Shown piece after piece: positions 1 through 5,925 of a stretch of DNA of 5,925 bases. Numbering within the stretch: position 1 is the first letter of the stretch; the number at the start of each line of letters is the position of its first letter. Position numbers and translations under genes: made by a program. Source of the stretch: an uncultured Bacteroidales bacterium (GTDB lineage: Bacteria > Bacteroidota > Bacteroidia > Bacteroidales > Muribaculaceae); NCBI GenBank assembly GCA_947176515.1, contig CAMWQZ010000094.1, positions 1 through 5,925 on the forward strand. Reading direction: 5' to 3'. The notes beneath the pieces are model-generated. The model searched no databases. It saw only the letters and a program-made list of their open reading frames with translations, and was not told where the DNA came from.

Positions 1-1819
1 CTATAACAAAAATAACTCCCAGCAACTTCAGCCCCAAACGCTTGATGATTACGTCGATATGATTGTCGACTATAAGTTGAAAGTCGCTCATGCCGAGGCA
101 GCCGGTATAGATACTACAGCAGCTTTCCGTAAAGAATACGCCAAATTCCGCAACGAGCTCGCGGCTCCTTATCTCCGTGACAAGAAAGTAGAAGACGCCC
201 TTTTGTCTGAAGCCTACGACCATATGAAAAAAGACGTCAACGTCAGCCACATTATGATTCCAGTTAATCGCTCGCTCGGCGTCGACGTTAAGGCTAAAGC
301 TCAGATTGATTCAATCCGCGCTGCAATCGTCGCTGGTGAAATTAGTTTTGAAGATGCGGCTGCAAAATATTCGGTCGATACTCCGACAGCACAAAAGGGT
401 GGACTCATGGGTTGGCTACCTGCCGGACGTTTCCCTTGGGCATTTGAGAAAGCTGCTTATGACACCCCCGTCGGTGGTGTTTCGCCGGTGATTGACTCTG
501 GTTTCGGTCTTCATATTGTCAAGGTTAACGCTGACCGTCCGACTCGCGGAGAGGTTCACGCTGCTCATATTCTTAAGGTGACCCGTGATATTCCCGAAAA
601 TAGATTAGCAAATCAGAAACACGCCATCGATTCAATCTATAACTTAGTTGCCGGCGGCGCTGATTTTGCAGAAGTGGCTCGCGCCGAATCACAGGATCCG
701 GGTTCGGCCAAAACTGGCGGTGACCTCGGTTGGTTTGGCAGCGGTGTGATGGTTGCCGAATTTGACAGCGTGGCTTTTGCTCTCGCCGATGGTGAGATTT
801 CACGTCCTTTTGCAACGTCATTCGGTTATCATATCATCAAACGCTATGACCATCGAGGAGTGGAGCCTTTCGATGAGGCTCGCGAAAAGCTTTTGGCTGC
901 TATGGCTCGTGACGGTCGTTCTGACGAACCGCGCAAGGCACGTCTCCAGCAGTTAGCTGACCAATATAAAGTTACTATGCTTCGAGCTAATTCAATGGCA
1001 ATGAACCATCGTTTGGCTCATGTGCCGGTCGACAGCGCGACACTCGCTGCAGTAGCTGTCGACAACACTCCCCTCGCAAGAATTGGTGAACAGGAAATCA
1101 CGGTCGCCGAGGCTTTTGCCCCGATTTCTTCAATGACATTTGCCAACGGTGCGTCGCTTGCAGCGTCAATCGACAAAAGCGCGCAGACGCTTGTTGACAA
1201 TCTTCTTACCGAAAAAGCAATCAATCAGCTTGAGATTGACAATGTCGACTATCGCAATCTTATTAATGAGTATCGCGACGGCATCCTGCTTTTTGAAATC
1301 TCTAATAACAATGTCTGGGACCGCGCGACTAAAGACCGCGAGGGCCTTGAAAAGTTCTTCCGCGACAATGCGTCGCGTTATGCATGGGACGCTCCTCGAT
1401 TTAAGGGCTTTATCGTGTTTGCATCAAATGACTCGATACTCGGCGAAGCTGTCAAGTATGCAGAATCCCTTTCTACTGAAGACCCCGAAGCGTTTGTCGC
1501 TGATGTCCGCAAACAATTTGGCAAGAGTGTGAAAATCGAAAGAGTGATTGCCGCCAAGGGTGAAAACGCTATAACCGATTTCCTTGCTTTCGGCGGAGAG
1601 AAACCAGAGGCTAAGAATCAGCGTTGGTCTTCATATGCCGCTGTTCGAGGTCGCATAATTGACGCTCCTGAGGAGGCTGCTGACGTTAGAGGTGCTGCTG
1701 CCACTGACTATCAGGCTCAGCTCGAAAAGGAATGGCTAAAGCAGCTCCACAAGCGTTACCCGGTTAAAATTGATAAAAAGGTTTTGAAATCAATCAGGGA
1801 GAACGAATCAAAAAAGTAA
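1..1819 (+). CDS. Parvulin-type peptidyl-prolyl cis-trans isomerase with two intact rotamase domains (5' end cut by window)
   Basis: The reading frame is open from base 2 to the TAA at 1817-1819, giving 605 residues. The ATG at 59 is internal: the 19 codons before it read YNKNNSQQLQ and onward without a stop and look like the usual N-terminal chaperone segment, so the signal sequence lies upstream. Numbering from base 2, rotamase domain 1 spans about residues 80-177 (bases 239-532) and domain 2 about 184-282 (bases 551-847). Each keeps the two parvulin histidines: H83 in SHIMI and H171 in GLHIVKV; H189 in AHILKV and H277 in GYHIIKR. Both also keep the GG-LGW type loop. From about residue 357 (base 1070) a second chaperone-like module begins (ARIGEQEIT), then a degenerate parvulin-like part from about 467, ending in the EKEWLKQLHKRYPV tail. 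There are no cysteines. The family acts in the periplasm, isomerising prolyl bonds and holding unfolded outer-membrane proteins. It is probably first in an operon segment with the lipoprotein 18 bases downstream. The family is secure; the exact client is unknown. Confidence 0.93.
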   Translation, partial: YNKNNSQQLQPQTLDDYVDMIVDYKLKVAHAEAAGIDTTAAFRKEYAKFRNELAAPYLRDKKVEDALLSEAYDHMKKDVNVSHIMIPVNRSLGVDVKAKAQIDSIRAAIVAGEISFEDAAAKYSVDTPTAQKGGLMGWLPAGRFPWAFEKAAYDTPVGGVSPVIDSGFGLHIVKVNADRPTRGEVHAAHILKVTRDIPENRLANQKHAIDSIYNLVAGGADFAEVARAESQDPGSAKTGGDLGWFGSGVMVAEFDSVAFALADGEISRPFATSFGYHIIKRYDHRGVEPFDEAREKLLAAMARDGRSDEPRKARLQQLADQYKVTMLRANSMAMNHRLAHVPVDSATLAAVAVDNTPLARIGEQEITVAEAFAPISSMTFANGASLAASIDKSAQTLVDNLLTEKAINQLEIDNVDYRNLINEYRDGILLFEISNNNVWDRATKDREGLEKFFRDNASRYAWDAPRFKGFIVFASNDSILGEAVKYAESLSTEDPEAFVADVRKQFGKSVKIERVIAAKGENAITDFLAFGGEKPEAKNQRWSSYAAVRGRIIDAPEEAADVRGAAATDYQAQLEKEWLKQLHKRYPVKIDKKVLKSIRENESKK

Positions 1820-1837
1820 CAACCCGGAATTAAAAAC

Positions 1838-2713
1838 ATGAACTACATGCCGTTGGCATCTCGCGCCATGTGCGCTCTGATTGTCATCCTCGCCGCTGGC
1901 TGCTCAGGCAGTTCTGTCGGTAAGGATGACAGTCCGGTTTTAGCGAGGGTGGGTAAGGCTGAACTCACTCGTACTGACTTGGCAAAAGCTCTGCCTGTCG
2001 GACTCAACTCGTCTGACAGCGCTGTATATGCGTCGACCTATATCCGCAAATGGATTTCTGGTAAACTTGTGGCAGACATAGCCTCTAATGAAATTGAGAT
2101 GGACGATATCGACCGTATGGTCAATGATTATCGCAATCGCTTAATTGAAATGGAATACCGCCGGCGCATGGCTGAAGCTCATGCTGTCAGCGATTTCCCG
2201 GAGGACTCGTTGCGCAATTTTTATACGGCAAATAGCTCTGATTTTGTGCTTGAGCGGCCGATGTTGCAGGGTATATATCTAAAAGTGCCTGATAATGCAC
2301 CAAATCTGAAGCTTATCAGACGTCTCTACCGTTCAGACAATCATGCTGATATTGACCGTCTCGAAAAAGAAGTGCTCCAATCTGCCATTCATTATGATTA
2401 CTTTCGTGACAACTGGGTTGACTGGGCGCAGATTGAGACTCACATCCCTTATGATTTTGGTTCGCGGCCCGATGCATTTCTGCGTGGACGTGACCATTTC
2501 GAGACCACGGCAGGCGGTTTCGTCTATCTTCTTGATATAACTGACGTATTGCCGACAGGGTCGGTTATGCCTTTTGACAATGCAAAGGTTCTTATAAATG
2601 AACGTCTCGCGGCGCGTGAGAAGCGCATATATGATGCCAATCTGATGTCAAACCTCTATAATAAATCTTTGTCCGACGGTAAAATTCAATTATTCGTCGA
2701 TTTAGAGCCATGA
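1838..2713 (+). CDS. SurA-like lipoprotein chaperone with a degenerate parvulin domain
   Basis: This 291-residue protein begins with a lipoprotein signal: Arg9, a hydrophobic run, and the lipobox LAAGC with the lipidated cysteine at residue 22. The frame upstream runs straight into the TAA of the previous gene with no other ATG, so ATG 1838 is the earliest ATG; ATG 1847 would also leave a usable signal. Residues 33-140 resemble a SurA N-terminal chaperone core (VLARVGKAELTRTDL, then NDYRNRLIEMEYRRR, then FYTANSSDF). Residues 141-260 look like a worn parvulin fold: QGIYLKV matches the first strand (HILKV) with Ile146 in place of His, GGFVYLLDITD matches GYHIIKR with Val229 in place of His, and MPFDNAKVLINERL matches the helix that follows the domain (EPFDEAREKLL). 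It is probably not catalytic and serves as a membrane-anchored chaperone. No acidic surface-export tag directly follows Cys22 (it reads CSGSSVGKDD), so a periplasm-facing location is favoured. It lies between two SurA-family genes. Confidence 0.85.
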   Translation: MNYMPLASRAMCALIVILAAGCSGSSVGKDDSPVLARVGKAELTRTDLAKALPVGLNSSDSAVYASTYIRKWISGKLVADIASNEIEMDDIDRMVNDYRNRLIEMEYRRRMAEAHAVSDFPEDSLRNFYTANSSDFVLERPMLQGIYLKVPDNAPNLKLIRRLYRSDNHADIDRLEKEVLQSAIHYDYFRDNWVDWAQIETHIPYDFGSRPDAFLRGRDHFETTAGGFVYLLDITDVLPTGSVMPFDNAKVLINERLAAREKRIYDANLMSNLYNKSLSDGKIQLFVDLEP

Positions 2714-2764
2714 TTTGACAAAATTGTCTTATCTTTGTGGTTACAATTTAGAAATCTACATTAT
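2714..2764 (+). promoter_or_regulatory. Putative internal Bacteroidetes promoter for the surA-ostA pair
   Basis: This is most of the only true intergenic gap (63 bases). It contains TATCTTTG at 2730-2737, an exact match to the Bacteroidetes -7 consensus TAnnTTTG. A TTTG at 2714-2717 lies only 12 bases upstream, closer than the roughly 19-21 usually seen for the -33 box, so the upstream element is imperfect. Start of transcription would be near 2741-2745, giving a leader of about 30 bases. An alternative reading uses TTTG 2734-2737 as the -33 box with 19 bases before TACATTAT (2757-2764), a weaker -7. The promoter would let surA and the OstA-like gene be expressed apart from the two upstream genes. 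Confidence 0.5.
2717..2728. repeat. Short inverted repeat inside the putative promoter
   Basis: GACAAAATTGTC has 5-base arms (GACAA and TTGTC) around a central AA. It ends one base before the TAnnTTTG box and would lie in the promoter spacer, where a regulator could bind. Arms this short in AT-rich DNA often arise by chance. The stem is too short and lacks a following T-run, so it is not a convincing terminator for the lipoprotein gene. Confidence 0.2.
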
Positions 2765-2776
2765 ATCATATAGCTC

Positions 2777-4177
2777 ATGAATATAAAAAATCTCATAGCG
2801 TCGCTTTCACTTTTAGTGGTGATTGCTTCGGCTAATGCTCAAAACAATATTGCCGAAGAAGTCGCTTGGGTCATCGGTGACGAACCTATTTACAAGTCAG
2901 ATATTGAGAAAGCATATCAGGAATATATTCAGGAAGGTATGCGCATTAAGGGGGATCCTTATTGTGTAATACCCGAACAGATTGCAATCAACCGACTTTT
3001 TCTCCATCAGGCCGATATAGACACTGTCGAGGTTCAGGAGTCTATGATTCAGATGCAGGCTGACCAGCAGATGAATTATCTGATGAGTGAACTTGGCTCG
3101 CGTGAAAAGGTTGAACAGTATTTTGGTCAGTCTTATGCACAGCTTCGCGATTCATATGCTACAAAGATACGCGAGCGTTCACGCATAGGTCAGGTCCGTA
3201 ATTCTTTGATTAAGAATGTTAAGATTACGCCATCCGACGTGCGCCGCTATTATGAGACTCTCTCAAAAGATAGTATTCCCCAAGTGCCGATGCAGGTTGA
3301 GGTACAGATTGTGAGCATTAAGCCTTTGATTCCTCGTGAGGAGATAGACAATGTCAAGGCTCGTCTGCGTGACTTCTCTGACCGCATCTCGCGCGGCGAA
3401 AGCGAGTTCTCTACTCTCGCAATCCTCTATTCTGAGTCGCCGGGTGACGCTGTCCGTGGCGGTGAACTTGGATTCATGGGTCGCGGTGAATTGGTGCCTG
3501 AATACGCTGCTGTGGCTTTTAACCTCAATGACCCCAAGAAGGTTTCGAAAATTGTAGAGACTGAATATGGTTTTCACATCATTCAGCTTATTGAAAAGCG
3601 TGGTGACCGCATCAATACCCGTCATATTCTGCTAAAACCGAAGGTTGCTGAAAAAGACCTTACTGATGCTTTGGGTCGTCTTGATTCAATCCGCACTGAT
3701 ATCCTCGATAAGAAATTTACATTTGAAGAAGCTGCTCGCTTTATTTCGCAGGACAAAGATACGCGTTTCAGTCGCGGTGTGATGGTCAACAATTCGCAGC
3801 GCAGCGATAATTATGGCACTACATTCTTCCAGATGGGTGAGCTCCCTCAGGAAGTGGCTAAAGCAATTGTTGGTCTGCAGCCTGGTGAAATTTCTGAAGC
3901 TTTTGTAATGAAAGACCCTAAGCGCGATCAAGATATAGTAGCTATAGTTAAGCTGACAAATCGCGTAGACGCCCATACTGCTAATCTTGCTGACGATTTC
4001 CAACTTATCAAGTCTATGTATCAGAATCACCTTGAAGAAAAGATTGTATCAAAGTGGCTCGACAATAAGATTAAGGAAACCTATGTCCGCATCGAAGACG
4101 GTTGGCGAGGCTGTGACTTCGAGCATCAGGGTTGGATTAAGGCTAAGGACGGTGGAGTTTTAGCAAATGACAAATAG
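2777..4177 (+). CDS. surA: SurA-type periplasmic chaperone / peptidyl-prolyl isomerase
   Basis: This 466-residue protein has a Sec signal peptide (lysine at 4, hydrophobic 6-17, likely cleavage after ANA at residue 21 before Gln22). An in-frame TAG at 2771-2773 means ATG 2777 is the first possible start. Domains: N-terminal chaperone core about 25-165 (VAWVIGDEPIYKSDIEKAY; GDPYCVIPEQ), rotamase 1 about 172-275, rotamase 2 about 279-395, and a C-terminal segment 400-466 expected to pack on the core as in SurA. Rotamase 1 has Gln177 where the first parvulin His is expected (EVQIVSI) but keeps His267 in GFHIIQL. Rotamase 2 keeps His283 in TRHILLKP but lacks the second (VAIVKLTNR). Catalysis may therefore be weak and chaperoning the main role. 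It should carry unfolded outer-membrane proteins to the BAM complex. There are only two cysteines, 63 and 446. The gene follows a likely promoter and overlaps the OstA-like gene by 11 bases. Confidence 0.92.
   Translation: MNIKNLIASLSLLVVIASANAQNNIAEEVAWVIGDEPIYKSDIEKAYQEYIQEGMRIKGDPYCVIPEQIAINRLFLHQADIDTVEVQESMIQMQADQQMNYLMSELGSREKVEQYFGQSYAQLRDSYATKIRERSRIGQVRNSLIKNVKITPSDVRRYYETLSKDSIPQVPMQVEVQIVSIKPLIPREEIDNVKARLRDFSDRISRGESEFSTLAILYSESPGDAVRGGELGFMGRGELVPEYAAVAFNLNDPKKVSKIVETEYGFHIIQLIEKRGDRINTRHILLKPKVAEKDLTDALGRLDSIRTDILDKKFTFEEAARFISQDKDTRFSRGVMVNNSQRSDNYGTTFFQMGELPQEVAKAIVGLQPGEISEAFVMKDPKRDQDIVAIVKLTNRVDAHTANLADDFQLIKSMYQNHLEEKIVSKWLDNKIKETYVRIEDGWRGCDFEHQGWIKAKDGGVLANDK
4167..4177 (+). 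other. 11-base overlap of surA stop with OstA-like start (translational coupling)
   Basis: The ATG at 4167-4169 lies inside the last codons of surA, whose TAG is at 4175-4177, in a different frame. An in-frame TAG at 4161-4163 stops any ATG start farther upstream, and the next in-frame ATG (4236) would remove most of the signal peptide. The overlap is therefore real. There is no clear Shine-Dalgarno sequence, so ribosomes finishing surA probably help start the next gene, keeping the two products in step. Confidence 0.75.
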
Positions 4178-5925
4178 TCGTTCACGATATTTTACTAAAG
4201 GCAGAATCGCCGTCATTGCTACATTGGTGGCAGTGATGGCGCCCTTGTTTTTATCCCTGCGCGCTCAATCACCATCAGGTAGGGACAGGGCGATTTTTTC
4301 ACCTCAGATTCCTACAGCCGACCGTGCGGCAGGAAACCGCGTCTTTCTTGAGCATGCCAATGTGCTGCGTAAGAATGACACTGATTCATTTATGATTCTT
4401 GTCGATGAGGTAAGGTTTTCAAAGGGCCCGATGTTGATGTTTTGTGATAGCTGTCACTATTTCGCAGAGACTGAGTCAATGGAAGCTTTCGGTAATGTGA
4501 GGATGGAGCAGGGCGACACTCTTTTTGTTTATGCTGATGAGCTTATCTATGACGGCGAGGCCGAAATAGCGACGTTGTATGCCGACGATGGTAAAAAGGT
4601 TAGGCTCATTAATAAAGATGTTCAGCTCGAAACTGATGTTTTTGTCTATGATCTCAGGCTTGATTTGGGTTATTACAATGTTGGCGGTGTGTTGACAGAT
4701 GCATCTAATAGGTTGACTTCGCTCGAGGGTGAATATATGCCGTCTACTAAAGAGGCAAATTTTTATACTGATGTCCATTTGAATTCTCATTCTGAGACTG
4801 ACACCCTGAATATCTATACAGATACGCTCTATTACAACACTGACCTTCATATTGCGGAACTTAATTCGTTCAGTACGATTATAAATCAACGCGGTACGAT
4901 TTATACCCGTCGAGGCGTTTATCTTACAGATTCCGATATATGCACCCTCACCGACCGGCCGACTATCGTCACTAATCAAAATCAGACCTTGGTTGCAGAT
5001 TCAGTTTATTATAACCACAGTCTTGGCTATGGAGAGGCTTTCGGCAATATGGAGTTGACCGACACAGCAAACAGTTCTCAGGTTTGTGGTGACTATGGTT
5101 ACTATAATGAATTGTTAGATAGTGCCTATGTCACTGGCCGTGCTCTGGTCAAGGAGTTTTCTCAGGGTGATACGCTTTATCTTCATGGCCGCCAGATTGA
5201 ATCATTTATTGAACTTGATACCACCTTTATTCCTGCTGACACTCTCCTGGGTTTACCGGAGCGAGTGCAAGTAGATACATGCCATATTATTCAAATGTAT
5301 CCGCGCGTGAGATTTTTCCGCACAGACCTTCAAGGTGTATGCGACTCTATGCGCTTCACCGAGCGTGATTCTATGCTGCGCATGTATGTTAATCCTGTTA
5401 TTTGGAATGAGGGACAGCAGATTTTCGGTAACGTAATCGAAATGCATCTTAATGACTCGACAATTGACCGTGCCCGTCTCCCTGAGTTTGGTTTTGCCGC
5501 CCAGCAGATAGAGGATGAATTTTTCAATCAGATTGCAGGTAAGGAGATGATTGCATATTTTGTTGACAGTGAGTTGCGGCACATTGATATTAATGGTAAT
5601 GTCGAGATTATCATGTATCCGCAAGAAAATGACTCTACTGTCAATAAGATTGTTAATGCTGAAAGTAGTTTCCTTTCGGCTGATTTTAAAGGACGTGTCA
5701 CTGAGCGTATTAAAATGTGGCCCGAGACCACAGGAACGGCTACTCCGCTTTTTATGGCAAAACGCTCGCTTTATTATCTGAGCAAATTCCAATGGTTTGA
5801 AGATATGAGACCTATTTCTCCCCTCGACGTTTTTGTTATACCCGAGCAGATGGAAGAAATAATGTCTACAGCTGAGCGACCTCTTAAAACTTCGCCTGTA
5901 AATAAATCTAAGACTCAGCCTAAGA
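4167..5925 (+). CDS. OstA/LptA-like exported protein, probable LPS-transport component (3' end cut by window)
   Basis: The frame stays open from ATG 4167 to the window edge: 586 full codons plus one base, with no stop. The N-terminus is a Sec signal peptide (Arg5, Arg7, Lys11, Arg13; hydrophobic 14-31; likely cleavage after LRA at residue 33). The rest is beta-rich with a recurring pattern of about 30 residues, of the type [C/A/T]-D-[S/T/E]-x-x-Y/F, often followed by a turn such as AFGN: near residues 93, 123, 218, 277, 307 and 392. Phrases such as EAFGNVRMEQGDTLF, GDTLYLHGRQI and YYLSKFQWFEDMRPISPLDV are typical of Bacteroidetes OstA-like proteins. The family is related to LptA and to the N-terminal part of LptD, which form the periplasmic bridge carrying lipopolysaccharide to the outer membrane. 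The last visible residues (570-586) are Lys/Pro/Ser-rich, so the true end is probably near. There are seven cysteines, including a CDSCH motif at 93-97. Antisense open frames within it are shadows. Confidence 0.88.
   Translation, partial: MTNSRSRYFTKGRIAVIATLVAVMAPLFLSLRAQSPSGRDRAIFSPQIPTADRAAGNRVFLEHANVLRKNDTDSFMILVDEVRFSKGPMLMFCDSCHYFAETESMEAFGNVRMEQGDTLFVYADELIYDGEAEIATLYADDGKKVRLINKDVQLETDVFVYDLRLDLGYYNVGGVLTDASNRLTSLEGEYMPSTKEANFYTDVHLNSHSETDTLNIYTDTLYYNTDLHIAELNSFSTIINQRGTIYTRRGVYLTDSDICTLTDRPTIVTNQNQTLVADSVYYNHSLGYGEAFGNMELTDTANSSQVCGDYGYYNELLDSAYVTGRALVKEFSQGDTLYLHGRQIESFIELDTTFIPADTLLGLPERVQVDTCHIIQMYPRVRFFRTDLQGVCDSMRFTERDSMLRMYVNPVIWNEGQQIFGNVIEMHLNDSTIDRARLPEFGFAAQQIEDEFFNQIAGKEMIAYFVDSELRHIDINGNVEIIMYPQENDSTVNKIVNAESSFLSADFKGRVTERIKMWPETTGTATPLFMAKRSLYYLSKFQWFEDMRPISPLDVFVIPEQMEEIMSTAERPLKTSPVNKSKTQPK

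Noticed and set aside
59..61. ATG at 59 as the true start of the first gene
   Set aside because: The frame is open upstream to the window edge, those codons read like family sequence, and a start here would lack a signal peptide for a periplasmic protein.
65..2037. Six GTCGAC palindromes (65, 281, 1028, 1058, 1244, 2032) in the first 2.1 kb and none seen later
   Set aside because: Five are in-frame Val-Asp codon pairs in gene 1, so they are explained by preference for GTC and GAC codons there rather than by a binding-site array.
2714..2776. Rho-independent terminator after the lipoprotein gene
   Set aside because: The only inverted repeat has 5-base AT-rich arms and no T-run directly after it.
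3263..4030. Antisense open frames over the rotamase region of surA
   Set aside because: They overlap conserved parvulin motifs on the + strand and have no promoter or recognisable product.
4476..4979. Antisense open frame of 167 codons inside the OstA-like gene
   Set aside because: The + strand here encodes a continuous family-like protein with a signal peptide. The antisense product has no recognisable domain and is a shadow of that coding frame.
5253..5792. Antisense open frame of 179 codons near the right end
   Set aside because: It lies wholly within the OstA-like frame, which shows family motifs through this stretch. The antisense translation has no recognisable features.
4167..5925. 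Possible recent transfer of the OstA-like gene, because it seems richer in T-ending codons than gene 1
   Set aside because: The shift is mild, the gene overlaps surA, and its function fits the neighbours, so a shared native history is simpler.

Overview
The window holds four genes, all on the + strand and closely packed: two complete genes in the middle and one gene cut at each end. All four look like parts of the outer-membrane assembly machinery of a Gram-negative bacterium. The organism is most likely in Bacteroidetes, order Bacteroidales; a Muribaculaceae-like gut lineage would fit the look of the proteins, but that is a guess. The support is the protein families, start codons with no recognisable Shine-Dalgarno sequence, and a perfect TAnnTTTG -7 promoter box in the only real intergenic gap.

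Layout: (1) bases 1-1819 are the 3' part of a long parvulin-type (PpiC/SurA/PpiD-like) peptidyl-prolyl isomerase whose N-terminus lies outside the window. It has two rotamase domains that keep both conserved histidines, plus a long C-terminal chaperone-like half. (2) After 18 bases, 1838-2713 encode a lipoprotein built like a SurA chaperone core followed by a degenerate parvulin fold. (3) After a 63-base gap with a likely promoter, 2777-4177 encode the SurA-type chaperone/isomerase, with a signal peptide and two rotamase domains that each lack one of the paired histidines. (4) Overlapping surA by 11 bases, 4167 to the window end encode an OstA/LptA-like exported protein with repeated beta-hairpin motifs. 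It is open at the right edge (586 complete codons seen).

How they fit together: genes 1-3 appear to be diverged relatives in the same fold family. They would escort unfolded outer-membrane proteins through the periplasm as a soluble or anchored isomerase, a membrane-tethered chaperone without catalytic residues, and SurA. Gene 4 belongs to the OstA family, linked to lipopolysaccharide transport. Its translation is probably coupled to surA, which joins outer-membrane protein folding and LPS delivery in one transcription unit.

I see no tRNA, rRNA, CRISPR array, insertion sequence, attachment site or convincing terminator. No gene-free stretch exceeds 63 bases. This is mostly a conserved housekeeping region; the most interesting points are the mixed catalytic states of the parvulin domains, the module in gene 1 that resembles gene 2, a possible disulfide in SurA, and a CXXCH motif in the OstA-like protein.
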